DNA from: an uncultured bacterium
GTDB taxonomy: Bacteria; Patescibacteriota; Saccharimonadia; Saccharimonadales; Saccharimonadaceae
DNA: 64,000 nucleotides
Direction of reading: 5' to 3'
Assembly: GCA_903832635.1 (NCBI GenBank)
Contig: CAILCF010000001.1
Span: 1-64,000, forward strand
Shown here: in pieces, positions 31,462 through 41,251 of the stretch
Layout: every line of letters begins with the position of its first letter
How positions within the stretch are numbered: the stretch's first letter is position 1
The notes under the pieces: generated by a model
Databases searched by the model: none
What the model was told of the DNA's origin: nothing
Seen by the model: the letters and a program-made list of their open reading frames with translations, nothing else
Made by a program: the position numbers and the translations under genes

Positions 31462-31522
31462 AATCCGGTCGAGCCCGCCAAATATAATAGTTCACCGACT
31501 GGTGGACCTTTTTATTGCTAAG
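31462..31522 (+). repeat. Duplicate of the tRNA-Asp 3' end and terminator
   Basis: The 19 nt AATCCGGTCGAGCCCGCCA are identical to the tRNA-Asp 3' end, and the following terminator-like stem and TTGCTNAG are also similar. No matching 5' half of a tRNA can be folded, so this is a partial copy, not a second tRNA. Confidence 0.75.
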
Positions 31523-31599
31523 TTTTTTTGAATCAATCCGATAATATTAAGTCAACCTATTTAGACTATAATGCATCAATATTTATTGTAATTATAAGA

Positions 31600-31605
31600 T
31601 ATAAT
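31600..31605 (+). promoter_or_regulatory. -10 box of the SemiSWEET gene
   Basis: TATAAT with 6 nt to the ATG at 31612: same leaderless spacing as other genes here. No good -35. Confidence 0.5.
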
Positions 31606-31611
31606 ACTTTT

Positions 31612-31890
31612 ATGAATCCAGAAATAATCGGCTTGATAGCAGGTATCTTTACTACGTTTGCAGCAATCCCCCAAATAATTAAAATATATAGAATTAAAGA
31701 ATCTAGAGATATATCATTAATATATTTTTTATCCCTTAGTTTTGGGATAATATTATGGCTTATATATGGTTTGTTAATACACTCCACAGCATTAATTGCA
31801 TGGAATACAGTTTCTCTATCCCTTAACATATTTATATCGGGACAAATTATTTATTATGATTTAAAAACTAAAAATGTTGACTATCTTTAA
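31612..31890 (+). CDS. SemiSWEET-type sugar transporter (PQ-loop)
   Basis: From the ATG at 31612 the product is 92 residues, the normal SemiSWEET size, with three spans (MNPEIIGLIAGIFTTFAAIPQ; ISLIYFLSLSFGIILWLIYG; ALIAWNTVSLSLNIFI) and the PQ motif in FAAIPQIIKIYR plus the conserved Trp-Asn (AWN). SemiSWEETs dimerise to pass sugars down a gradient. The track's earlier start (31528) would add 28 hydrophilic residues and lacks support; the leaderless -10 box favours 31612. Its 3' end overlaps the convergent Nudix gene by 23 nt. Confidence 0.88.
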   Translation: MNPEIIGLIAGIFTTFAAIPQIIKIYRIKESRDISLIYFLSLSFGIILWLIYGLLIHSTALIAWNTVSLSLNIFISGQIIYYDLKTKNVDYL

Positions 31891-32458
31891 CAATTAACTT
31901 TTCTCTAACTCTTTTTATAACCCAGTTATAGTATTCCCCCGGTGGTTGATAGGGAACATATTTCTTTGATATTTCAGGGTCATTTACTTCTTTTTCAAAG
32001 ATATCAATGGGTACAAACTCAAGGTTTTCAACCTCTCCGTCCGGCATAGATAATTCATCGGCATCACCCTTGTACCTATAAAAGAACACGTGTCCAATCT
32101 CGTTGTCTTGCATGTTAGTCCCAAGAATAGGTTGAGAAATTATATAGGTACCATCGGGTTCCAATTTTCCGAATTCCGGGTTGAGTCCAATTTCTTCCTT
32201 CATTTCTCTGACAGCCGACTGGATTGGAGTTTCGCCAGAGTCAGTATGTCCGGAAACTGAAATATCCCATAGTCCCGGATAGCTGTCTTTGTCCTTGGCT
32301 CGAAGTTGCATTAATATTTGCCCTTTCGAGTTGTATATCCATACATGCGCAGCGTTGTGCCAAAGACCCTGTTCATGAATCTCCCGTTTTGTTTTTACTT
32401 CTCCGGTTGGAATACCATTTTCATCTAATACGTTTATAAGTGCTGTTTGGTTTCCCAT
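31868..32458 (-). CDS. Nudix hydrolase, IDI-like
   Basis: 196 residues with a clean Nudix box, GHTDSGETPIQSAVREMKEEIGL (pattern Gx5Ex7REUxEExGU), and the upstream GLWHNAAHVWIYNSKGQIL, which resembles the isopentenyl diphosphate isomerase-like Nudix branch (as in E. coli YfcD). Substrate unknown; a diphosphate-linked metabolite is expected. It begins 1 nt after tgt stops, so it is the second gene of a tgt operon. Confidence 0.9.
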   Translation of the reverse strand: MGNQTALINVLDENGIPTGEVKTKREIHEQGLWHNAAHVWIYNSKGQILMQLRAKDKDSYPGLWDISVSGHTDSGETPIQSAVREMKEEIGLNPEFGKLEPDGTYIISQPILGTNMQDNEIGHVFFYRYKGDADELSMPDGEVENLEFVPIDIFEKEVNDPEISKKYVPYQPPGEYYNWVIKRVREKLIVKDSQHF

Positions 32459-32459
32459 A

Positions 32460-33704
<1,245 letters not shown>

Positions 33705-33766
33705 CTATATAATATCAGCAAAATATATTAATCCACTAACACAATTACGAAGCAAATCGATAGTTA

Positions 33767-33795
33767 TTGCATTCTTTTCATTAATATGTTATATA
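33767..33795 (+). promoter_or_regulatory. Leaderless promoter of the 166-residue gene
   Basis: TTGCAT, 17 nt, TATATA, then 6 nt to the ATG. Confidence 0.6.
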
Positions 33796-33801
33796 TAATT
33801 T

Positions 33802-34302
33802 ATGGAAACTTCAAAAACAAACATATTTCTATTAGAAAAACCGCCCTACAATAACCTGTTGCCCGAGGAAGATTCAGGTAATGATTATTTTACCAACCTA
33901 GTTAAAGATGAGAAAAAAATTAAAAATAATTTTAATGGATTTATGGTCGATGTACAAAAACTACAAGATGCTGGTAAATATAGTGAAGCATTTAGTAAGT
34001 ACGAAAGTGCAAAATTGCTTACAAATATAAACGAATATAAAAAAGTTGCTAAAATCACATACAAAATGGCTGAAACACTTCAAATGCAGGCTGATAGTGG
34101 TACCGAAGACCCAAGAACAAGCTTGAATATTCTTGATGATGCTGATTACTGGCTAAAAATTTCTGATCAAAATTACGAATCTGCTCGAAAAAAAGAAAAG
34201 GCACTTATTATAAATAAAAAGCGCGGGTTCCGTATAGGCGCTAAGGCCGTTATGAATACATTTAAATCATCTATAAAATCAACATTGAATCGCCATAGCT
34301 AA
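33802..34302 (+). CDS. Helical soluble protein of unknown function
   Basis: 166 residues with no membrane span. The middle (FMVDVQKLQDAGKYSEAFSK through YKMAETLQMQADSG) and later SLNILDDADYWLKISDQNYESA look like paired helices of TPR type, so a small helical-repeat scaffold is possible. The C-terminus is basic (KKRGFRIGAKAVM). No family recognised. A good leaderless promoter supports the start. The 3' end overlaps the queA 3' end by 32 nt on the other strand. Confidence 0.75.
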   Translation: METSKTNIFLLEKPPYNNLLPEEDSGNDYFTNLVKDEKKIKNNFNGFMVDVQKLQDAGKYSEAFSKYESAKLLTNINEYKKVAKITYKMAETLQMQADSGTEDPRTSLNILDDADYWLKISDQNYESARKKEKALIINKKRGFRIGAKAVMNTFKSSIKSTLNRHS

Positions 34303-35296
34303 GTAATTGGTATTTTTCATTAATTGCATGGTTATAGGCTGGTAGTAAATTCTCCCATCCCGCAAAAGCAGCAGTTAACATCAAAACAGTACTTTTCGGT
34401 GCATGGAAGTTTGTAATTAAACAGTCAACTACTCTGAACTTATAACCGGGATAAATAAAAATATCCGCTTCTCCGGAAATATCCATCGCAGGTTTCTGTA
34501 ATGATTCGCTCGCATATTCAAGAGTTCTGGCGACAGTTGTTCCAAGAGCGATTACTTTATTACCTTTTAGTTTAACTTTTTGAATTTCTAGTGTTGTATT
34601 TTTTGATATTTTAAAGTATTCCTCATGCATGTGATGTTCCTCGACATTATCAGAACGAATAGGCAGAAAAGTTCCTAGCCCTACATGAAGCGTAATATAT
34701 ACAATTATCACCCCTTTTGATCGGAGTGTTGATAAAATGTCATCAGTCATGTTAAGACTTGCCGTTGGTGCAGCGACTGAACCCTGCTCTTTGGCCCAAA
34801 TAGTCTGATAGCGTAACACGTCGTTTTCATTTGAATCACGCTTCATATATGGAGGTAAAGGTACTTCACCGTATTTTTCAGCAATTTCAAGTAAATCGAA
34901 GTCGCTTTTTACGATTGCTACGCCATCTCCAATAATTTTATCGATTATGATTTTATTTTTTTCAACCGTAAATTCGTCCCCAACCCTAACTTTTCGACGA
35001 TATAAAACGCTGTGGCGATGCCAATCGCTGTCAAAACTGTGCTTTTCGAGAATTAATAATTCTCTTTTTGAGCCGTGTTTGTCGATTATATTTATCCTAG
35101 CTTTAATTACTTTTGTATCATTAAGCACCAATACGTCACCATCTTTAAAATACTTGGTAATATTTATATACTTATCGTCGTGTAATTTTCCAGATTTTCT
35201 ATTTAATACAAGCAATCGTGAGGATCCACGAATATTGGGTGGGTTGTCAGCGATTAAGGATTTTGGCAATGTGTAATCGTAATCAGAGATTTTCAT
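34271..35296 (-). CDS. queA: S-adenosylmethionine:tRNA ribosyltransferase-isomerase
   Basis: QueA converts preQ1 in tRNA to epoxyqueuosine using SAM as ribosyl donor. The 341-residue protein shows the N-terminal DYTLPKSLIADNP, SRLLVLNRKSG, VLVLNDTKVIKAR, the core GSVAAPTASLNMT, YITLHVGLGTFLPIR and the C-terminal TNFHAPKSTVLMLTAAFAG. All family landmarks are present. Last gene of a likely PH-domain, parvulin-like, queA operon. No preQ1 synthesis genes are in the window, so the base may be scavenged. Confidence 0.96.
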   Translation of the reverse strand: MKISDYDYTLPKSLIADNPPNIRGSSRLLVLNRKSGKLHDDKYINITKYFKDGDVLVLNDTKVIKARINIIDKHGSKRELLILEKHSFDSDWHRHSVLYRRKVRVGDEFTVEKNKIIIDKIIGDGVAIVKSDFDLLEIAEKYGEVPLPPYMKRDSNENDVLRYQTIWAKEQGSVAAPTASLNMTDDILSTLRSKGVIIVYITLHVGLGTFLPIRSDNVEEHHMHEEYFKISKNTTLEIQKVKLKGNKVIALGTTVARTLEYASESLQKPAMDISGEADIFIYPGYKFRVVDCLITNFHAPKSTVLMLTAAFAGWENLLPAYNHAINEKYQLLSYGDSMLIL

Positions 35297-35302
35297 TTAT
35301 TT

Positions 35303-36352
35303 CTATAACGAATTATCAGTCGGAATTGAAATAAATTTGATAATTTTATTATTTTTCTCGATTGATTTGAAAGATTTACTAAATGCCGTTAATGGAACGT
35401 TAATATATTCATAATTGACTTGGCTGCTATTAATATCTACCAACCTAATAATGAAATAGCCCTCTCCGGTTGTTGATTTGATGATTGGTGATATTTCTGA
35501 CTTCTTTAACTTTGATGCTGCTTGAGCCAAACCTCCATCCTGATTAGTTTTCGGAACCCAGCCCGATAGCCCATAAGTGGCTTTTATCCCATAAGATTTT
35601 GATATCGAGGTTGCCAATTCTTTAAAAACAGTAGTTGGGGTTTTTATTAAATCTGATTTAATAATATCTGCATAATTTTTGGCATCTTTGTCCATAGCGT
35701 ACGATACTTTTTGACGAAGAAGTTCTTTGCCAACCATATATCGATATTCGTCAGGTGTCCAGCCATAATAATCTAATATAACCGCATTATTTGTTTGTTC
35801 GGATATTTCACCGGCGCTTGACTGCCTTTGGCTTATTAAATAATTATCTAATTCGGTATTACTAACCGAAACATTATATGTACTTGCTAGTTTTGAGGCA
35901 TAGGCATTTTCTAGTACATATTCCATAGATTTTTGTTTTACATATTCAACTTGCCTTTTCCCATCGTCGGTCTTAACATTTAGCTGCTCTTTTCTTTCCA
36001 AATAATGAATTGAGCTGAGATACTTCATTAAATAATCACTATAAAGAACCGGCTGACCATCAATATACGCGACAGGAACTGGGATAACTTTTGTGACATG
36101 ATACATAAAATTACTAGTGTTTTGTGCCGGGTATAATTGCCACCAACCAACAACCAAAGCAATAATTATTGCAGCAACACTGATTAATATTGCATTAATT
36201 ACAAGTTTATGACGGGCGTATTGAATTGGATATTTAAATTTACGACCACCAGCAAGTATGTGCTCACGATGTTGATCAATTGTTTCACTTGTAATACGCG
36301 TCGGTAAAGGCGCCTTATCCTTTTTTCGATATTTATTAATCAGCTTCTTCAT
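35303..36352 (-). CDS. Membrane-anchored parvulin-type peptidyl-prolyl isomerase (PrsA/SurA-like)
   Basis: I place the start at MKKLINKYRKK (36352) because AAGGAG lies just upstream; the track's longer form would overlap the previous gene by 92 nt. The product, about 349 residues, has a basic cytoplasmic N-terminus, one span at about 50-70 (LVINAILISVAAIIIALVVG), an N-terminal chaperone-like helical part with the question LLRQKVSYAMDK, and a PpiC-like domain near the end (GWVPKTNQDGGLAQAA, TGEGYFIIRLVD). It likely helps fold exported proteins such as pilins and surface proteins. Stops 6 nt before queA begins. Confidence 0.82.
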   Translation of the reverse strand: MKKLINKYRKKDKAPLPTRITSETIDQHREHILAGGRKFKYPIQYARHKLVINAILISVAAIIIALVVGWWQLYPAQNTSNFMYHVTKVIPVPVAYIDGQPVLYSDYLMKYLSSIHYLERKEQLNVKTDDGKRQVEYVKQKSMEYVLENAYASKLASTYNVSVSNTELDNYLISQRQSSAGEISEQTNNAVILDYYGWTPDEYRYMVGKELLRQKVSYAMDKDAKNYADIIKSDLIKTPTTVFKELATSISKSYGIKATYGLSGWVPKTNQDGGLAQAASKLKKSEISPIIKSTTGEGYFIIRLVDINSSQVNYEYINVPLTAFSKSFKSIEKNNKIIKFISIPTDNSL

Positions 36353-36872
36353 AATCTCCTTGTTTATCAACAACGTCATCAACAGCTTTTTGCAATTTGT
36401 TGTAAATCTTGACCGGATGTTCGACATGATGAATAACTAAATCACCCACTTTTGTATGGATGACAAGGGTTCCAAAATGAAAAACATCTCCACTAAACCC
36501 TGGTATATTATAGCTTATGCTCTGAATCTTGGATAGCCTTAGATCAATCACATCCTTTTTGAAAAAGCCGTTTTGGGTTACCTGTCTAATTCGTTGGTCG
36601 GTCACTATATAGATTGAAAAATACCATAATATGAAATGGTATGAGAATAATATTGATCCGACTACTAGACCAATTATGGGCAATAGCAATAAATATAGGT
36701 TATCTTGCCAAATTAATGTAGGAATAGACAGTGTCGCAAAAGGAATAAGTAAAAGGTAAAAACCTTTACGCATTGCAATCATATGACGCCGAAAAATAAA
36801 AAGAAGGTTTTCATTTTCTCGCTGACCATCAAAGCTAAGTTGCGATTTTTCTTCGACATCCTTTTTAGACAT
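36336..36872 (-). CDS. Bacterial PH-domain membrane protein (YdbS/bPH2-like)
   Basis: 178 residues: two close membrane spans (about 35-80; FATLSIPTLIW, LLLLPIIGLVVGSILF), then YIVTDQRIRQVTQNGFFKKDVIDLRLSKIQSI and FGTLVIHTKVGDLVIHHV, the pattern of the bPH_2 domain. These domains occur in membrane proteins of unknown role, sometimes linked to stress or secretion. First gene of the operon that includes the parvulin-like gene and queA. Confidence 0.85.
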   Translation of the reverse strand: MSKKDVEEKSQLSFDGQRENENLLFIFRRHMIAMRKGFYLLLIPFATLSIPTLIWQDNLYLLLLPIIGLVVGSILFSYHFILWYFSIYIVTDQRIRQVTQNGFFKKDVIDLRLSKIQSISYNIPGFSGDVFHFGTLVIHTKVGDLVIHHVEHPVKIYNKLQKAVDDVVDKQGDYEEAD

Positions 36873-36914
36873 ATTGATATTATACTACGGTTCGGGCAGG
36901 AGTTGGTCACGTTT

Positions 36915-36964
36915 CGCGACCCCGCGAGTCAGTCAAATTAGCAAAGCTAATTTGTGACATCGCC
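36915..36964 (-). repeat. tRNA-downstream structured element, copy at tRNA-Arg
   Basis: Minus strand GGCGATGTCAC, a hairpin AAATTAGC-TTT-GCTAATTT, GACTGA, then CTCGCGGGGTCGCG. Same layout as the element after tRNA-Asp: GCGAT, hairpin with a three-base A or T loop, TCGC, GGGTCG. A second perfect hairpin, GACCCGCA/TGCGGGTC, lies beside it (36968-36987). Confidence 0.5.
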
Positions 36965-37035
36965 TTGCGACCCGCAGACTTGCGGGTCTCACCTCCAACC
37001 TCCAAAGATTGACAGTGTTCAACTAGCACAAAAGA

Positions 37036-37077
37036 CCATAAGATAAGACCCATCAATCGACGGGTCGTATCTTATGG
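37036..37077 (-). terminator. tRNA-Arg terminator
   Basis: CCATAAGATACGACCC / GGGTCTTATCTTATGG, about 16 bp with one mismatch, followed by TCTTTTG on the minus strand. Confidence 0.75.
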
Positions 37078-37151
37078 TACCCCGGGCAGGACTTGAACCT
37101 ACAACCTTATCCTTAGGACGGATCTGCTCTATCCAGTTGAGCTACCGAGGC
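37075..37151 (-). tRNA. tRNA-Arg (anticodon CCT)
   Basis: Minus strand acceptor GCCTCGG/CCGGGGT, D arm AGCTCAACTGGATAGAGC, anticodon loop GTCCTAA with CCT, T arm GTAGG/CCTGC, encoded CCA. The 27-43 pair is G-A, an odd mismatch at the end of the anticodon stem. Reads AGG. Confidence 0.93.
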
Positions 37152-37173
37152 TCACCTTGGTATTGTAGCAGAT

Positions 37174-37686
37174 TTACCTAGTAAATTTCTCGTGCATTGC
37201 GCTATATTCGTATAGCTCGGACTCTGAAAACCAGTGCTTTATTTCGCTTTTTGCCTCATCAACATTACCACTGGCGTGAATTAAGTTTGGAGTTGATTTG
37301 TTGTTTACGTCTGCATATCCAAAACTTATATGAGAAAAGTCCCCCCTGATAGTGCCAACTGATGCTGTTTTTGGTTCGGTAGTTCCTGCCATTTTTCGAA
37401 CTAGTTCAACTGATTCGACGCCTTCAAGTACCATTGCAATTACTGGTCCCTGCATCATAAAATCGACAGTAACATCAAAGGCTTTTTGTCCCCTACGAGA
37501 AATCATCTTACCGATTTCCTCATAATGCTTCAAGAACTGATCTCGAGTTGGTGAAATCATTTTCAGACCTACGATTTTAAGACCAACTCTCTCGAAACGT
37601 GTAAGTATTTCGCCAACAACCCCACGCTGTACGGCGTCTGGTTTAAATATTACTAAAGTTTGCTCTGTATTTTTTTGTGATGCCAT
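37174..37686 (-). CDS. ndk: Nucleoside-diphosphate kinase
   Basis: Ndk balances NTP pools by transferring the ATP gamma-phosphate through a histidine. The 170-residue protein has TLVIFKPDAVQRG, the DFSHISFGYADVNN segment and NLIHASGNVDEAKSEI with the phospho-His. It is longer than the usual 140-150 through insertions after GTIRGDFS and at the C-terminus. AGGAG precedes the ATG. It is divergent from the Xer gene and upstream of tRNA-Arg. Confidence 0.96.
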   Translation of the reverse strand: MASQKNTEQTLVIFKPDAVQRGVVGEILTRFERVGLKIVGLKMISPTRDQFLKHYEEIGKMISRRGQKAFDVTVDFMMQGPVIAMVLEGVESVELVRKMAGTTEPKTASVGTIRGDFSHISFGYADVNNKSTPNLIHASGNVDEAKSEIKHWFSESELYEYSAMHEKFTR

Positions 37687-37744
37687 ATTTCTCCTTTGTT
37701 TACTGGTGTTTATTGTAGCAAATAATTTGATTATTTCCTCTACC

Positions 37745-37773
37745 CTGCAAATAAATTGATTTTGCGATATGAT
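37745..37773 (+). promoter_or_regulatory. Leaderless promoter of the Xer gene
   Basis: CTGCAA, 17 nt, TATGAT, then 6 nt to the ATG at 37780. Confidence 0.55.
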
Positions 37774-37779
37774 TACATC

Positions 37780-38697
37780 ATGTATATGTCGGAACTAATA
37801 CTTGATTATATTGAACACCTAGAGGTTGAAGGTGGTCGCTCTGCTCATACAGCCGAAAATTATACTTTATATTTAGAACGTTTTATCGAATTTACTAATG
37901 ATATTATCGTGGACAAAATTACTTCAGAAATTATTCGAAAATATAGACTATGGCTAAATCGTTATAAAAATAGCAACGGCGATGAATTATCTACAATTAC
38001 TCAAAGTTACCACTTAATAGCCCTGCGCGGATTTCTTAACTATCTTTCGAAACGTGATATAAAAAGTTTGTCACCTGAAAAAATTGAACTACCAAAAGTA
38101 TCACGTAGACAAGTTACATTTTTAACTTATGATGAAATTGAACAAATATTAGCACAGATTAATACGAATAATAACACCGGGCTGCGTGACCGTGCAATAA
38201 TTGAACTGCTTTTTTCCAGCGGACTTCGTATATCTGAACTGGTTAACCTGAACCGTGATCACATTAATACAAAAAGACACGAATTTACTGTTCGAGGAAA
38301 GGGTCAAAAAGATAGACCAGTTTTTATCAGTGAAAACGCTAGTATTCACATAAATAATTACTTAAAAACACGTTCAGACTCATTGCCTCCCCTATTTATC
38401 AGTTACAGCCGAAATAATGTGCCCGACAATAGTGGAGATTACCGACGGCTTGGCGCCAGAAGCATTCAGCGAATCATTAACATATACACACGACTGGCTG
38501 GTATTACAAAACATGTCAGCCCACATACAATGAGACATAGTTTTGCAACCGACTTACTAATGAATGGAGCTGATATACGAAGCGTTCAAACGATGCTTGG
38601 TCACAGTAGCATTACCACGACTCAAGTATATACCCATGTAACCGACCAACACTTACATGAAGTTTACGAAAAATTTCATAGTGATAAAACTAGTTAA
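37780..38697 (+). CDS. xerC: Xer-type tyrosine recombinase
   Basis: 305 residues from the ATG at 37780, chosen because of the leaderless promoter; the track start (37756) adds eight residues. N-terminal SAM-like core-binding domain (YIEHLEVEGGRSAHTAENYTL), catalytic domain with Arg in SSGLRISELV, then HTMRHSFATDLL (HxxR), LGHSSITTT and the nucleophile Tyr in TQVYTHV. This is the chromosomal XerC/D type that resolves dimers at dif, working with the FtsK in this window. Whether it is XerC, XerD or a single XerH-like enzyme cannot be told from sequence alone. Confidence 0.9.
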   Translation: MYMSELILDYIEHLEVEGGRSAHTAENYTLYLERFIEFTNDIIVDKITSEIIRKYRLWLNRYKNSNGDELSTITQSYHLIALRGFLNYLSKRDIKSLSPEKIELPKVSRRQVTFLTYDEIEQILAQINTNNNTGLRDRAIIELLFSSGLRISELVNLNRDHINTKRHEFTVRGKGQKDRPVFISENASIHINNYLKTRSDSLPPLFISYSRNNVPDNSGDYRRLGARSIQRIINIYTRLAGITKHVSPHTMRHSFATDLLMNGADIRSVQTMLGHSSITTTQVYTHVTDQHLHEVYEKFHSDKTS

Positions 38698-38706
38698 ATT
38701 ATCGAT

Positions 38707-39912
38707 TTACGGGACACAGGGGTTCAAATTAATCGCAGCAAACTGAGAGGAATCATTTATGACAATAAAATTCTTGCATAAATTACCGGTCAATTGAATT
38801 TCTCCTTGAGGGAATGGGAAGTTTATATTTGTTAGTTCAACTCGTGACTGAACTCGCCTGAACAAATCGTTGGCCCTACCTGTGGAATCAATTATTGGTT
38901 GGACTTTGTTAAATTTCACACAACCCAGACCTAAACCATTTACACAAGGTAAAGCACTATCGAACAGTGTAATTCTGTAGTGCGAACCCTTATATAATGA
39001 TTTAAGATTTAAATATGCATTATAACCACTACCAACAGGTTGAGATAGTGTTAATTCAGCGGAACAAGCATACCCTCCGTTTGTTAAACTAGATGAACAC
39101 GTTTTTGGATTCGGTGCACCTGGGGAATTAGCTGTTAATCGAGTATTATTAACAAAAGCACTCAGATCCCCGGTTTTCGACGGATATAGGAATAGTGTGT
39201 TATTTAATGCATTAACACCTCCGACGCTGTCAAAGTCACCAAGCGAAAAATTCGCTGTATTAAATTGAATTAATTGTGTACGTATAATTGACGGGATGTT
39301 CGGTGTGTTCAGACTAGTCCAATTAGTTTCATTCAAAAGAGGTATCCCAGATGCCGTAGGAAAATCAATAACCGTCGAATCCCCCTGTAAATCACTAGAG
39401 TTAAACCACTCTATTTTTATTTTATCAAATGGGGTAACCCCAACCAGAGGAATTATTTTACTAGCATCTTTAGTTAAATAACCAACATAGTCGTCCGTTA
39501 ACATCTTGACCGTTACACAGGTATAGGCTTGATTTAGTGTGACTTTAGCACCGGATGAACCCGTTGTTTGAACTGGGACTTCTTTGTCACTGTTAGGGAT
39601 TAGCGAAACATCGGAAAGTGTTTGAACGGAAGTATTACAAGTCGAAGAATCTATTTTTGCTTGCATTGCTGTACAGTCTGCGGCAGTTCCGGTAGCACAT
39701 GTACTTTGTAATAGTATAATTGCTCGTTTTGCATCTTCAACACCCGCCTGAGCCGAATCATAGGCGCTTTGTGACAAATCATTTGCCGTAGCCTGTTGTT
39801 GATTAAGAATCATTATACGAATAAAACTGACTGTAACAACCGTAATCAAAAGAGCTGCAAAAATAACGACAAATAATGACACGGCCCCCTGTTGTTTATT
39901 TTTAATACTCAT
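38707..39912 (-). CDS. PilX-like minor pilin or pilus-associated protein
   Basis: 401 residues with the N-terminus KNKQQGAVSLFVVIFAALLI, a hydrophobic start like PilX/PulK proteins rather than a canonical GFTxxE. The rest is exported, rich in Ser, Thr and Asn, with cysteines in pairs (ATCATGTAADCTA; CVNGLGLGCV). Such large minor pilins sit at the pilus tip and prime assembly. Last gene of the pilus cluster, convergent with the Xer gene, 10 nt away. A palindrome abuts its Shine-Dalgarno. Confidence 0.75.
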   Translation of the reverse strand: MSIKNKQQGAVSLFVVIFAALLITVVTVSFIRIMILNQQQATANDLSQSAYDSAQAGVEDAKRAIILLQSTCATGTAADCTAMQAKIDSSTCNTSVQTLSDVSLIPNSDKEVPVQTTGSSGAKVTLNQAYTCVTVKMLTDDYVGYLTKDASKIIPLVGVTPFDKIKIEWFNSSDLQGDSTVIDFPTASGIPLLNETNWTSLNTPNIPSIIRTQLIQFNTANFSLGDFDSVGGVNALNNTLFLYPSKTGDLSAFVNNTRLTANSPGAPNPKTCSSSLTNGGYACSAELTLSQPVGSGYNAYLNLKSLYKGSHYRITLFDSALPCVNGLGLGCVKFNKVQPIIDSTGRANDLFRRVQSRVELTNINFPFPQGEIQLTGNLCKNFIVINDSSQFAAINLNPCVP

Positions 39913-39927
39913 AACCCTTACTCTCCT

Positions 39928-39941
39928 TTCGCCTTGGCGAA
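39928..39941 (-). repeat. Palindrome abutting the Shine-Dalgarno, copy D
   Basis: TTCGCCAAGGCGAA then AGGAG on the minus strand, upstream of the PilX-like gene. Shorter loop than copies B and C but the same arms. Confidence 0.6.
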
Positions 39942-39942
39942 T

Positions 39943-40665
39943 TTATTCGGCTGCATTATTACCCGCCCTAGCAACTATATCAAATTGATTTACCGCACAA
40001 TATGTGGGGTCAGACTTTACGTCATCAGGCAATCTACATTTTATCGGACCGGAACTTGCGTCTAGCGTATCTTTTTCATTCGTGCCAATCAAAAAACTAA
40101 TATTGTAAATACGTTGGTTAGTTGAGTCGTCAAATGCAGAAGACGTGATTGAAAAATCATGAATCGCTAGGTTATTTTTACCAACATCCAGTAATTCAAC
40201 TGCGTCAGCCATGTTTATTAACTTTTTAGTTGTAGTTGCATAAGTGCAGTAAGAAGAAGTTGAATCCGCTACTTTTATAAAATTAATTGGAATTGTCGAG
40301 TTAGTACCTGAATACAAATTAAGCCGTGACTGATCGCCGGTGATTATAGCATCTCCATAATTCCATATATAACTGTATTGTCCGGTACATAAACGCCCAC
40401 CCCAAGGTTCTGCCATTGACGAAACGTAATGAACAGGGTTTGTCCCCGGCAGGTCAAAAGGTGGACTTGAATTAATATCACGTAATAGTTGACTTGCGAT
40501 AGAACCGCCGGCTTGATTGACACTTTTATATGTAATTCCTGTGTTATATATATTACCTATCTGGATAACCGTCATTGCAATCGCCAGCAACAGTGCAGAT
40601 ACAAACCCCATAGCTAACATCAGTTCGACCAATGTAAAACCATTTTTTCTATTATCGTGGTTCAT
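39943..40665 (-). CDS. Type IV prepilin-like minor pilin
   Basis: 240 residues with the prepilin peptidase site KNGFTLVELMLAMGFVSALLLAIAM: cleavage after Gly, Phe+1 and Glu+5. The globular part is beta-rich with a few cysteines. Resembles PilW/GspJ-type minor pilins by order, after the PilV-like gene. Starts 14 nt inside the previous gene, so translation is coupled. Confidence 0.88.
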   Translation of the reverse strand: MNHDNRKNGFTLVELMLAMGFVSALLLAIAMTVIQIGNIYNTGITYKSVNQAGGSIASQLLRDINSSPPFDLPGTNPVHYVSSMAEPWGGRLCTGQYSYIWNYGDAIITGDQSRLNLYSGTNSTIPINFIKVADSTSSYCTYATTTKKLINMADAVELLDVGKNNLAIHDFSITSSAFDDSTNQRIYNISFLIGTNEKDTLDASSGPIKCRLPDDVKSDPTYCAVNQFDIVARAGNNAAE

Positions 40666-41251
40666 AAAGCCTCACGATCGTTCCGATTGTAACAGGGACA
40701 GATTGACCCGGACCATCCCAACAGGCACGAATATGAAAATCAATATAACCGGTATTCCCGTTCGACGTTGTGGAACTAACCGGTTCAATCCAGATACCCT
40801 CGACTGACGAAACATTATTTGCTGCATTGTAACGAACCTGGGAATAAGTTATAGCCGAGACTGGTTTACCCGGTGTCGCTGAAGGATCCTCGAATTTTGC
40901 TGTATGGGTATTAAGAACAAACACATTATTTAATGGAATTGAACAAGTTGTACTGTTAAAGTCAGATAATGTATTATTTTTGGCAATCAATTGTATACTT
41001 TGCCAATCAGTATTTGTTCCACCCCTGGAAACAGCAGCAATATACGAAGCATTCAGATATCGTAAAGTTTCTGCTTGAGCGTCAATTTGTTGACGGACTA
41101 GAGTGATCTCAAGTGCTCGCTCGGCAGTCGCTGTACCTTGATTCATTATCGACATTGCCCCGACTGCGACTAAACTAAATACAGCTACTGCAAATAAAAC
41201 TTCAACCAAGGTATCGCCCCTGTCCCTGGGTTTATTAAAGTATTTTAACAT
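40652..41251 (-). CDS. Type IV prepilin-like minor pilin with GD at the cleavage site
   Basis: 199 residues with RDRGDTLVEVLFAVAVFSLVAVGAMS. The N-terminal helix and Glu+5 are typical, but position +1 is Asp instead of Phe or Met. Prepilin peptidase usually accepts several residues there, so processing is still likely. Resembles PilV/GspI in position. Overlaps its neighbours at both ends (7 and 14 nt). Confidence 0.85.
   Translation of the reverse strand: MLKYFNKPRDRGDTLVEVLFAVAVFSLVAVGAMSIMNQGTATAERALEITLVRQQIDAQAETLRYLNASYIAAVSRGGTNTDWQSIQLIAKNNTLSDFNSTTCSIPLNNVFVLNTHTAKFEDPSATPGKPVSAITYSQVRYNAANNVSSVEGIWIEPVSSTTSNGNTGYIDFHIRACWDGPGQSVPVTIGTIVRLYEPR

Noticed and set aside
31389-31480. A second tRNA-Asp ending at 31480
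   Set aside because: Only the 3' end matches; GGGTCGT cannot pair with CGAGCCC and no D or anticodon arm folds.
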